A DNA stretch of 64,000 nucleotides from Candidatus Bipolaricaulota bacterium. Its GTDB lineage: Bacteria > Bipolaricaulota > Bipolaricaulia > Bipolaricaulales > Bipolaricaulaceae. This document shows, piece by piece, positions 10,434-17,707 of this stretch (position 1 is its first letter; the number at the start of each line of letters is the position of its first letter). The DNA is taken from NCBI GenBank assembly GCA_014360995.1, contig JACIWL010000002.1, forward strand, positions 4,153 through 68,152, written 5' to 3'. Below the pieces are notes generated by a model that had not been told where the DNA came from, made no database searches, and saw only the letters and a list, made by a program, of their open reading frames with translations. Made by a program: the position numbers and the translations under genes.

Positions 10434-12548
10434 CTACATTCCTTCCAAAGCCCCGATGGTGGTCGTCCAGAACACGATCTTCACCGTTTCAGTATAGGCC
10501 AAGGCCCGACCAATCCGGAAGTTCAAGGAAGGAACAAAGGGGCCGGGGCTTTCCTCGGGAAGGCCCACCACAAACGGGTTGGTGGGAGGGTTCACCATGA
10601 ACTGGCGCAACCGGACCAGGCTGGGCAGGGCCTCGGGAGTTCCGTCCCCATCCATGTCCAAGCGGAGGTCCATGTAGATGGAGCTCGCCCCGCTCACCCG
10701 GAAGCTATAGGTGATGCTTTCGTTGATAACCGAACCTTCGAGCACAATTCGCCAGCCCTGGGTAACCGGCTCGGGAACAAGCCCAAGCGGTGCTGGACCT
10801 ATGGTCTCCGCGGTGACCCCGACGAACTGTCCATCGGTCCTGAGCTCGATGCGGAAAGGCCGGGGCGTGGTCCAGGTGGGAGAGCCGTTCACCGTTATGT
10901 ACCACTTGTCAGTCCCCCACACATAAATGCCGGGGATCCCGTACATCGGGGGCATCCCCGGAATGCCCGGCGAAGACACGGAGACTATCCTGCTTAGCCG
11001 GGACGTGGCCCCCATGTTATCGGTAACCCAGAGGGTGACGGTGTAGCTTCCAGAAGCGGTGTAAATCCAAGTAACGATGGGGCCAGCTTGGTCTGGGACG
11101 CCATCGCCGTCCAAATCCCACTGGTAGTTCACGATGGCCCCATCGGGGTCGTAGGAGGAAGTGGCGTTGAAGGTGACGGGCTGGCCCACCACGGGAGCCG
11201 TGGGACTGAACGTGAATTGAGCTACCGGCGGCTGATTGATGACCAAAGGAGTCACCGTAACTTGCAGCGTGGTCGAGCCTGAGGCGCCTTTATCGTCGGT
11301 GACCACAAGCCTAACCGTGTATGTACCGGAAGCGGAATACTGGTAGAAGGCGATCTGGCCGGTGGCGTCGAATGTTCCATCGTCTTGGAAATCCCACTGG
11401 TGGCTCACGATCTGGCCATCGGGATCATAAGAGGCAGTGGCGTCAAAGCGGATCCAGTCCCCCACCCGCGGGGTTGTCGGGCTAAAGGAAAAGCGGGCCA
11501 CCGGAGGCTGATTGGGAAGGGCTACCGTCACCTCTTTGATCGCTTGGGCGGTGGCACCCTGGTTATCGGTCACTTGGAGGCGAACTTGATAAGTGCCAGG
11601 GGAAGTGAACCTGTAAGCCGCGATTTTCCCAGAGGCATCGAAGATTCCATCGTTGTTGAAGTCCCACTGGTAAAGGACGACGGTTCCATCGGGATCATAG
11701 GAGGCGGAGGCGTCGAAGACCACCCATTGGTTGGGCTGCGGCGCAGGCGGGGTGAAGGTGAACTGGGCCACCGGCGGCTGGTTCACCACTAAGGGGACAA
11801 GGGTGACGTTGAGGGTGCGCGTGCCGCCAGGAAGGAGATAGATAGTGGTGGTGTAGTCCTGATACCCGCTCTTTTTGATGAGCACGGTGTGCGCGCCGGA
11901 AGTTAAGCTCAGGGTCCGTGGGGTGTAGCCGCGGAAGATCCCGTCAACGTAGAGCTTGGCCAAAGGAGGGTTGGTTATCACTTGTAGCGTCCCATAACCC
12001 GGGGCGGGCCCGAGAACGATCTGAAAACATGTGAAATCGAAGGCCCGCTGGGTGGGCTCGGGAACAAGCCCCAAAACCTGAGCTTCAAGCTCCCTTTGCC
12101 AGCTTTGAGGATCGGGCCCAAGGAGAGGGAAAGGCTGTTGAGGACCGTAGTTTTGGAAGTACGGTATTGGAACGGTTGTGGCCATGATCTGAATCCATTC
12201 CGTTCCTGTGGGCGGCTGCACCCTAAATTGGTAGCCCCTCCCTGGGCTTGGGATGGTGTGCACACCCGCCTGGAAGAAGTTTTGGGGCTCATACTGGTTG
12301 GGGAAGATCTGGGTGACCTTCCCATCCGGGGTGATGTCCCAAATGTAAACGTAGGCGGGTTTGCTCAATTCGAAGCTGATGCGCACTGTCTCGCCTACGC
12401 TATAGACGGGTTTATCCACCCACACCCGCACCGTGAGTTCCCCTGCGGGCGGCTCGATCACGATCCCCAAAGGCACGGCCTCTTCCTGTCCTAGAGCAAA
12501 AAGCCCCAGGCCCAAGACGAACAACGCCCCCAAAAACGCTCGCTTCAT
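10434..12548 (-). CDS. Secreted PEGA/PKD-repeat surface protein
   Basis: The start is set at the ATG at 12548, because a strong ribosome site (AAAGGAGGT) precedes it and the signal peptide MKRAFLGALFVLGLGLFALG follows; the frame is open further upstream without such signals. The 704-residue product has a DUF4384-like domain at about 30-140 (VRISFELSKPAYVYIWDITPDG), a PEGA domain at about 195-260 (LYVDGIFRGYTP), three PKD domains at about 262-520 (each with YDPDG and a QW(D) core) and a 170-residue C-terminal part of unknown fold. PEGA and PKD domains usually mediate surface or protein contacts. It is the last gene of the sigma/anti-sigma unit and may be its target or sensor partner. Confidence 0.85.
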   Translation of the reverse strand: MKRAFLGALFVLGLGLFALGQEEAVPLGIVIEPPAGELTVRVWVDKPVYSVGETVRISFELSKPAYVYIWDITPDGKVTQIFPNQYEPQNFFQAGVHTIPSPGRGYQFRVQPPTGTEWIQIMATTVPIPYFQNYGPQQPFPLLGPDPQSWQRELEAQVLGLVPEPTQRAFDFTCFQIVLGPAPGYGTLQVITNPPLAKLYVDGIFRGYTPRTLSLTSGAHTVLIKKSGYQDYTTTIYLLPGGTRTLNVTLVPLVVNQPPVAQFTFTPPAPQPNQWVVFDASASYDPDGTVVLYQWDFNNDGIFDASGKIAAYRFTSPGTYQVRLQVTDNQGATAQAIKEVTVALPNQPPVARFSFSPTTPRVGDWIRFDATASYDPDGQIVSHQWDFQDDGTFDATGQIAFYQYSASGTYTVRLVVTDDKGASGSTTLQVTVTPLVINQPPVAQFTFSPTAPVVGQPVTFNATSSYDPDGAIVNYQWDLDGDGVPDQAGPIVTWIYTASGSYTVTLWVTDNMGATSRLSRIVSVSSPGIPGMPPMYGIPGIYVWGTDKWYITVNGSPTWTTPRPFRIELRTDGQFVGVTAETIGPAPLGLVPEPVTQGWRIVLEGSVINESITYSFRVSGASSIYMDLRLDMDGDGTPEALPSLVRLRQFMVNPPTNPFVVGLPEESPGPFVPSLNFRIGRALAYTETVKIVFWTTTIGALEGM

Positions 12549-12559
12549 ACCTACCTCCT

Positions 12560-13273
12560 TTAAGGTTGGAACACGAACCGCACGATCTCCGCCAGGATGT
12601 TCGGGCTCAACGCGGCGGAAACCTCTTGGGCCATGTCCAAAGGACATACACCTAGCGTGGCGAGTCGGTTCAGCCTTCCCCGCACGTAACCCAAAAAGCG
12701 GGGGTCCTCCGGGCTTCCGCCCTCCCAGAGGATGAAGTCACCAAGGGCCCAAGCCAACTCCAGTATGAGTCGATCAGCCGGGGTAAGGGGGGCTTCTGGG
12801 CTCGGGGTGCTAGGGGGAAGAAGCCCGTGGCCGAGGAGAACGTTGCGCGTGGCCAGGAGAAACGCCAGCCGAAGGCCAAGGACCCGGGAGATCTCTTCAC
12901 CGCTTCTTCCCAGGGCCAAAAGTTTGCGAACCTCGTTCATCATGGAGGAGGCGGTGAGGCCAGTGTCCACAATGAACCCCTGAGAAAGGGCATAGCGGAT
13001 GATCTCCAGGATCTCTTCCGCCTCCTCCCTAGGGATTTGAGCCAGGTCCCGAAGAAGAAGAAAAGTCACCGTGGTGGTGGCTCGCCCCGTTTTGAACCCG
13101 GAAAGCAACGCCGTGGACAAGGCTGCGGTGAACCCTGGGGTGAAGCCCATCCCCCCAAGGAACTGGAGGACTTCCTCCGGGCTAGGAGGGGAAGCAGCCG
13201 AGGGGAGGATGGCCTGGGGCAACGCCGAGCCCGCCAGGGAAATCAAAAGGAGGCTAAGAAGAAAGATCCGCAC
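12560..13273 (-). CDS. Secreted protein of unknown function
   Basis: The 237-residue product has a clear signal peptide (MRIFLLSLLLISLAGSALPQ) and a mainly helical mature part with a repeated alternation of Leu-rich helices (LGLRLAFLLATRNVLLGHGLL). I recognise no domain. Its start overlaps the end of the anti-sigma-like gene by 20 bases, and its stop lies 11 bases before the PKD-protein start, so it belongs to the sigma-factor unit. An envelope role in that pathway is inference from position only. Confidence 0.65.
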   Translation of the reverse strand: MRIFLLSLLLISLAGSALPQAILPSAASPPSPEEVLQFLGGMGFTPGFTAALSTALLSGFKTGRATTTVTFLLLRDLAQIPREEAEEILEIIRYALSQGFIVDTGLTASSMMNEVRKLLALGRSGEEISRVLGLRLAFLLATRNVLLGHGLLPPSTPSPEAPLTPADRLILELAWALGDFILWEGGSPEDPRFLGYVRGRLNRLATLGVCPLDMAQEVSAALSPNILAEIVRFVFQP

Positions 13274-13790
13274 GGCCTCCCCCTATGTACCGGACGGACA
13301 CGTATTCCCCAAAGGTCCTCAGGTACTCGTCGGCTAGAGGGTCCTGCCCCACCCATTTCCCGTCCACGATGAACGCGTATTCATAGCGTCCGGGTGGAAG
13401 GGGGATGGAAGCCATCCATATCCCGTCCCCATCGGGGTCGGAAAGGGGGATGGGCTGCCAGGCGGAGAAATCGCCGACCACGGCCACGGAGCGGGCCCCG
13501 GGCGCGGCGATCACGAAGAGGTTCGGGCTCCATTGGGGGAGAGCAGGAGGGGCGGTGAGGCGGCCCAAAGCAAACCCAATGAGCAGGGCCGCCAAAGCGC
13601 CGGCGAGAGCCCAGCGCGGGGTCGGGCGGGTGAAGAAATCCCGCACTCTGGTCCAGAAGCGCTGATGAGTCGAGCGGCGGGCTAGCTCCCGCACCACCCG
13701 CTCTTCTAAGCCCGAAAGCCCCTTCGCCCCTTCCGCCACTTCTTTACTCAGGGCCGCGCGCAAAAGCTCGTCCAGCTCATCCCACCGCAT
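13254..13790 (-). CDS. Anti-sigma-like membrane protein with AMPK-type glycogen-binding domain
   Basis: The 178-residue protein has a cytoplasmic helical N-terminus (1-55, DELDELLRAALSKEVAEG), one membrane helix at about 59-78 (RWALAGALAALLIGFALG) and an outer domain at 88-170. The outer domain matches the AMPK-beta/isoamylase early-set fold: VAVVGDFSAWQPIPL, then LPPGRYEYAFIVDGKW and DPLADEY. Trp111 is at the position used for glucan binding in AMPK-beta. It overlaps the ECF sigma gene by 14 bases, so it is most likely the anti-sigma factor, although the usual zinc-binding HxxxCxxC motif is missing. Ligand binding by the outer domain is inference. Confidence 0.75.
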   Translation of the reverse strand: MRWDELDELLRAALSKEVAEGAKGLSGLEERVVRELARRSTHQRFWTRVRDFFTRPTPRWALAGALAALLIGFALGRLTAPPALPQWSPNLFVIAAPGARSVAVVGDFSAWQPIPLSDPDGDGIWMASIPLPPGRYEYAFIVDGKWVGQDPLADEYLRTFGEYVSVRYIGGGRADLSS

Positions 13791-14322
13791 CCCGAATCAC
13801 CCCCTCTTGCACAAGTTTTGCCCGAATAAGAGCCCTGGCCCGGTGGAGCCTGGTTTTCACTGTCCCCACGGGAAGGCCCAGCACCTCCCCGATCTCCTCC
13901 AGCGGAAGCCCATGCCAGTAATAAAGGACGATCGGGGCGCGATAAGTTTCGGGAAGCTCGGCCACCGCCTGCCGCACCGCTTCCAGCCGCAGGTCTCCGT
14001 ATGCCTCCTCGGCCGGGTCCCCGTCCATCTCGGGCAAGGGCGGGTCCTTGGCCCTCCGCCTTTTCCGCAGCGCATTCTTGGCCACATTGGCCGCCACCGT
14101 GAAAAGCCAGGTGGAGAACTTTCGGGAAAGGTCGTATTTGCGGAGGTTTTCGTAGGCGCGGATGAACGCGTCCTGTGTGGCGTCCTCGGCGTCGGCGTAA
14201 TTGCGCAAAATGCTCAAAGTCACGGCGAACACCGCCTCCTTATAGCGGCTCACGATCTCCCCCCAAGCCTCAAGATCGCCGTTCAGGCTACGTTGAATCA
14301 GTTCCAACTCCTCTGCGGGCAA
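13777..14322 (-). CDS. ECF (extracytoplasmic function) RNA polymerase sigma factor
   Basis: Region 2 is seen in DAEDATQDAFIRAYENLRKYD with FSTWLFTVAANVAKN. Region 4 is seen in LPETYRAPIVLYYWHGLPLEEIGEVLG with VKTRLHRARALIRAKL. The frame is open to 14415, but a promoter-like element lies inside that extension (14348-14377). A TTG at 14322 with an AGGAG site 8 bases upstream fits better and gives 181 residues, usual for the family. The stop overlaps the anti-sigma-like gene. The expected role is to turn on this unit and perhaps the divergent lipoprotein in answer to an envelope signal. The start codon is the least certain part. Confidence 0.88.
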   Translation of the reverse strand: MPAEELELIQRSLNGDLEAWGEIVSRYKEAVFAVTLSILRNYADAEDATQDAFIRAYENLRKYDLSRKFSTWLFTVAANVAKNALRKRRRAKDPPLPEMDGDPAEEAYGDLRLEAVRQAVAELPETYRAPIVLYYWHGLPLEEIGEVLGLPVGTVKTRLHRARALIRAKLVQEGVIRDAVG

Positions 14323-14347
14323 GGCGGCCGCTCCTTTCCCCGCATCC

Positions 14348-14377
14348 AATATACACCCCTTTTCCCGATCCGGTTCC
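14348..14377 (-). promoter_or_regulatory. Possible ECF-type or sigma-70 promoter of the sigma-factor operon
   Basis: On the minus strand GGAACC (14372-14377), a typical ECF -35, is followed after 18 bases by TATATT (14348-14353), with GTGTAT reading two bases earlier for a 16-base spacer. It is 26 bases upstream of the proposed TTG start. A GGAAC -35 would fit self-regulation by the encoded ECF factor. Confidence 0.5.
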
Positions 14378-14498
14378 CAGGGGACACATGTCCAAGATCG
14401 GCTGGACCTAGCCACCGATGGGAGGGCACCGCGTTCCTGGGTTTTCCCAAAGACCAGGCTATGCTGAGGCTAGCAAACCACGACCAAGGAGGTCGGTT

Positions 14499-15413
14499 AT
14501 GCGCCAAAAGAAGTGGTTTTTGCTGGCAGTTTCTATTCTAATTGGGCTTGCTCTTGGTGGTTGTGCTTGGCTTTTCCAACCTTTGCAGGCTAAGCTCACA
14601 GCTACGCCCACATCCGGCCCGGCCCCGCTTTCCGTGACCTTCAGCGCCGCGGGCTCCACTGGCCCTATAACCTCCTTCACCCTGGATTTCGGGGATGGGA
14701 CTGACCCGTATTCGGGCACGGATATCACGGTAAACATCGTGCACACCTATACTGCCCCTGGAACCTACACGGCTAAGCTCACCGTGCAAAGTGCCCAAGG
14801 AGCAGTAGCCACCGATTCTAAAACCATCACGGTTCTTCCCGGTACCACTGCTTCCCTAGGGGTTGTACCTACTTCTGGCCCAGCTCCTTTAGACGTTATC
14901 TTCACAGTCCAAGCTCAAGCGGCAGCGGGAAGAAAGATTGTTTATCTGAAGCTGGATTATGGCGACGGGAACATAGACGAGATGTCGGCCGATGCACCTT
15001 CGCTTTCCCTGGAGATACCGCACGAATATGCTGAGCCGGGGACCTACCATCCCACGTTGACCGTCAAGGACAACGCTGATTACACGGTCACGGCCACCGT
15101 CACGGTGGAGGTGACGACGCCGGCTCCCACTGCTAACTTGACAGCTAGCCCCACCTCCGGTACGAAGCCGTTGCTCGTCACCTTCACTGGTTCAGCCACC
15201 GCGGGCACTGGGGCAAAGCTGACGAAGTGGGAGTTGTCTTTCGGCGACGGGAGTTACACGGGCCAAGAAGACCTGGAACTGGAGACCTTGACGATCACCG
15301 AGACCCACACGTACACACAGACTGGCTCTTACACCGCCACTTTCCGGGTTTGGGATAACTTGGGTCAAGTGGGCGAGAAAACGGTAGAAATTGAGGTTCA
15401 AGAAGCACCATGA
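14499..15413 (+). CDS. Lipoprotein with three PKD-like domains
   Basis: The ATG at 14499 has a good AAGGAGGT site and starts a lipoprotein signal peptide (MRQKKWFLLAVSILIGLALGGC); the lipobox LGGC would be processed by Lgt and LspA, both in this window. The 304-residue product then holds three PKD-like beta-sandwich repeats, marked by LDFGDGT, LDYGDGN and LSFGDGS, each followed by HTY or HEYAEPGTY. It is divergent from the ECF sigma gene and shares the theme of PKD domains with that operon, so co-regulation is likely but not shown. The exact binding partner is unknown. Confidence 0.88.
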   Translation: MRQKKWFLLAVSILIGLALGGCAWLFQPLQAKLTATPTSGPAPLSVTFSAAGSTGPITSFTLDFGDGTDPYSGTDITVNIVHTYTAPGTYTAKLTVQSAQGAVATDSKTITVLPGTTASLGVVPTSGPAPLDVIFTVQAQAAAGRKIVYLKLDYGDGNIDEMSADAPSLSLEIPHEYAEPGTYHPTLTVKDNADYTVTATVTVEVTTPAPTANLTASPTSGTKPLLVTFTGSATAGTGAKLTKWELSFGDGSYTGQEDLELETLTITETHTYTQTGSYTATFRVWDNLGQVGEKTVEIEVQEAP

Positions 15414-15434
15414 TTTCGGGTTGAACCGGCCTCC

Positions 15435-16886
15435 TTAGGGGGTGGGGCCCGCTTTGGCGGGCCCCCGTTTCCACCCCGCAAGCCCCCATATCGAAAGGCC
15501 TCCAGCCAGAATTAAAACGGGGAAATCGCCCACCAACGTGTAGGGTGTACGGCCGGAAAAGCGAGGAACCGCGAGGACGAACACGCCCTCTCCCCACGGG
15601 AACCGCGCCAGCTCTCGGCCGTCTGGTCCCCAGGCGCCGGTGATCCCTGTTTGGCCGGCCTGAAGAAACACTCGTCCTGTTTCCGCGGCCCGCAGCGACC
15701 CCATGGCGTAGTGCTCCCAAAGTATGCGGGTCCTCCCGAACCAGGCGTCGTTGGTGGGCACAAGCAAGACCTCCGCCCCCTTTTTGGCGAGAACGCGGCT
15801 TGGCCCAGGGAAGGCCGACTCGAAACAGATGACGACCCCGTAAATCCCCACGGGCTCCAGACGCTCGCCCGGAGTTTGATCGAAAGGCAGAAACTGGTCG
15901 ATCACCGAGGCCAACCCCAGCCTCTCCCAAACGGACCTTCCCGGGACGTACTCCCCGAAGGGCACGAGGTGGATCTTTGCATACACCACGGATTCCCGGC
16001 CCTCTGGGGTGAGAAGGAGCATGGTGTTTCGGACTTTCCCTTCCTCAATGTCTGCTGTTCCCACGAGCAAAGGAACGCCCTTCTCTTTCACCGCCTGGGA
16101 AAAGGGCTTGAGGTATTCCCGTTCGATACGAAGGAAGGCAGGGGTGGCATTCTCCGGGATCACGATTAGATCCACATCGTTAGGCACCTTTGTCAGAAGT
16201 CGCTCGTAGCGGGCGAGTATTTCTGGAAGTTTTCGGCGGTCCAGGCGATCGGCCTGGTTTATATCTGGCTGGACCAGGGCCAAACGAACTGTGCCCGTGG
16301 GCTTTGGTTCGGGCAAGGCTGCCCCAAGCGCCCAAAGGAGGAACGGCCCCAAAAGGGCCAACGGGAAAAGTTTTGGTTTTCGTAAAGATTTGGCGAGCAA
16401 GGCGGCGGTGAAGGCCACGCCCAAGGAAAGAAGCCAAGGCCCACCCAGGGCGGAGGCGGCAACGAAGGGGCTGCCGGCCAACGCCGCTGGAACGGAGCCG
16501 AACGTGAATCCAAGCGGCCCAGCGCCGCGCCCCGCTTCCAAAAGCGCCCAAAGCCCGGCCAAAAATAAGGGGGAAGAACGCCAACCCGCAAAAGCCCCAA
16601 AGACCCCCAAGAAAATCCCGCCGTACACAGCAAGAAGGAAATTCACCCCGTAGGCCATGGGCCCAATGAACGGTCTCAAGCTCGCCAAAGCCGAGAATTC
16701 CAGGGCAAAGAAGGAAAAGCCAAAGAGGAATCCCAAAAGTGCTCCGCGCTTTGGGCCTACGCCATCGAAGGCCAAGAAAAAGGGGGCCAGCGCGAGCCAA
16801 GCAAGAAAGCCAAACCCCGGAAAAAAAGAAGCCCAAAGAAGGCCGGCTCCCAGCAAAACAAGCACCGCCCGCACAACCCCGCCCAA
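15435..16886 (-). CDS. lnt: Apolipoprotein N-acyltransferase
   Basis: The 483-residue integral membrane enzyme adds the third acyl chain to lipoproteins at the outer face of the inner membrane. The N-terminal half has several hydrophobic helices; the C-terminal half is a nitrilase-like domain with the catalytic Glu in VIPENATP (near 242), Lys in YAKIHLVPFGEYVP (near 305) and Cys in VICFESAFP (near 353). The start is a TTG at 16886; a GTG at 16874 is possible. It is divergent from lgt with only 15 bases between the two starts. Lnt normally marks diderm bacteria. Confidence 0.93.
   Translation of the reverse strand: MGGVVRAVLVLLGAGLLWASFFPGFGFLAWLALAPFFLAFDGVGPKRGALLGFLFGFSFFALEFSALASLRPFIGPMAYGVNFLLAVYGGIFLGVFGAFAGWRSSPLFLAGLWALLEAGRGAGPLGFTFGSVPAALAGSPFVAASALGGPWLLSLGVAFTAALLAKSLRKPKLFPLALLGPFLLWALGAALPEPKPTGTVRLALVQPDINQADRLDRRKLPEILARYERLLTKVPNDVDLIVIPENATPAFLRIEREYLKPFSQAVKEKGVPLLVGTADIEEGKVRNTMLLLTPEGRESVVYAKIHLVPFGEYVPGRSVWERLGLASVIDQFLPFDQTPGERLEPVGIYGVVICFESAFPGPSRVLAKKGAEVLLVPTNDAWFGRTRILWEHYAMGSLRAAETGRVFLQAGQTGITGAWGPDGRELARFPWGEGVFVLAVPRFSGRTPYTLVGDFPVLILAGGLSIWGLAGWKRGPAKAGPTP
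15444..15470. terminator. Bidirectional hairpin between the lipoprotein gene and lnt
   Basis: GGGGCCCGC (15444-15452) pairs with GCGGGCCCC (15457-15465) across a TTTG loop and is followed by CGTTT on the plus strand. The hairpin sits 30 bases past the lipoprotein stop and inside the last codons of the convergent lnt gene. The U-tract is weak, so efficiency is uncertain. Confidence 0.6.
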
Positions 16887-16893
16887 GTTCCAT

Positions 16894-16905
16894 CCATTAT
16901 AATGG
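16894..16905. promoter_or_regulatory. Palindromic -10 element shared by lgt and lnt
   Basis: The 12-base perfect palindrome CCATTATAATGG reads as a consensus TATAAT on both strands (16898-16903 plus, 16896-16901 minus). Transcripts starting about 7 bases downstream would begin near 16910 (ATG of lgt at 16911) and near 16889 (TTG of lnt at 16886). No good -35 is visible on either side. Confidence 0.55.
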
Positions 16906-17696
16906 CCCCGATGTACCCGGTCTTTGTGCGCATTGGCCCTTTTGAGATCCGCTATTACGGCCTCATGTACGTGATCTCCTTCATCCTCGGGTACTTTGTG
17001 GTGCGAGCCATGGCCCGCCGCAAAGGCCTAACCCTAAGAAGCGAGGATATTCTGGACATTTTTCTCGTAACCATTCCGCTTGGAATCATCTTTGCCCGCC
17101 TCTACTACGTGGCCTTCAACTGGGACTTTTACCGCGTCAACCCCTGGGAGATCCCGGCCGTCTGGCATGGGGGCTTGGCCATTCACGGAGGGCTCCTCGG
17201 CGGAGTTTTGGGGCTTTTCATCTCCTCCCGCTGGAAAAAAGTCGGGTTTTGGGCGCTCGCGGATGTGGTGGTTCCGGCCCTGGCCCTGGGGCAAACGTTG
17301 GGCCGGATCGGGAATTTTCTGAATGGAGATGCCTTTGGCACCCCTACCAGTCTTCCCTGGGGCATTGTGTTTCCCCTCGATTCGCCGGCGGGGATGGCCT
17401 ATCCCGGCCAGCCCCTTCACCCGGCCATGCTTTACGAGGCTTTGGGGAATTTCCTCATCTTTCTGGTCCTGTGGCGACTTTCTAGGAGACCTGCGCGGCC
17501 CGGGTTTTTGGCCGCCCTCTACTTTGTCCTTTACGCGCTCGTCCGTTTTCCCTGTGAATTTGTGCGGGGGGACGCCCTTTGGCTTGGGCCGTTTAGGGCG
17601 GCCCAGGTGGTAAGCGTCCTCCTTATTCTTGGCTTTGGAAGCTGGCTCCTTTTGGGGAGGCTTTGGCGGGTCGCGCCCAAAGCCCGGGGGCACTAG
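16902..17696 (+). CDS. lgt: Prolipoprotein diacylglyceryl transferase
   Basis: The 264-residue polytopic enzyme transfers diacylglycerol from phosphatidylglycerol to the lipobox cysteine, the first step of lipoprotein maturation. Family marks are RYYGLMYVISFILGY, VWHGGLAIHGGLLGG and the signature GRIGNFLNGDAFG, then HPAMLYEALGNFLIF. Two ATG codons are possible: 16902, which overlaps the TATAAT, and 16911 (MYPVFVRIGPF), which would give a leaderless message and matches the family start better. The alaS start lies 11 bases after the stop. Confidence 0.96.
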   Translation: MAPMYPVFVRIGPFEIRYYGLMYVISFILGYFVVRAMARRKGLTLRSEDILDIFLVTIPLGIIFARLYYVAFNWDFYRVNPWEIPAVWHGGLAIHGGLLGGVLGLFISSRWKKVGFWALADVVVPALALGQTLGRIGNFLNGDAFGTPTSLPWGIVFPLDSPAGMAYPGQPLHPAMLYEALGNFLIFLVLWRLSRRPARPGFLAALYFVLYALVRFPCEFVRGDALWLGPFRAAQVVSVLLILGFGSWLLLGRLWRVAPKARGH

Positions 17697-17707
17697 AATT
17701 CCAGGTC

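Noticed and set aside
11100..11800. Three similar DNA blocks of about 250 bases
   Set aside because: They are the coding parts of the three PKD domains, similar because the protein domains are. Not a mobile element.
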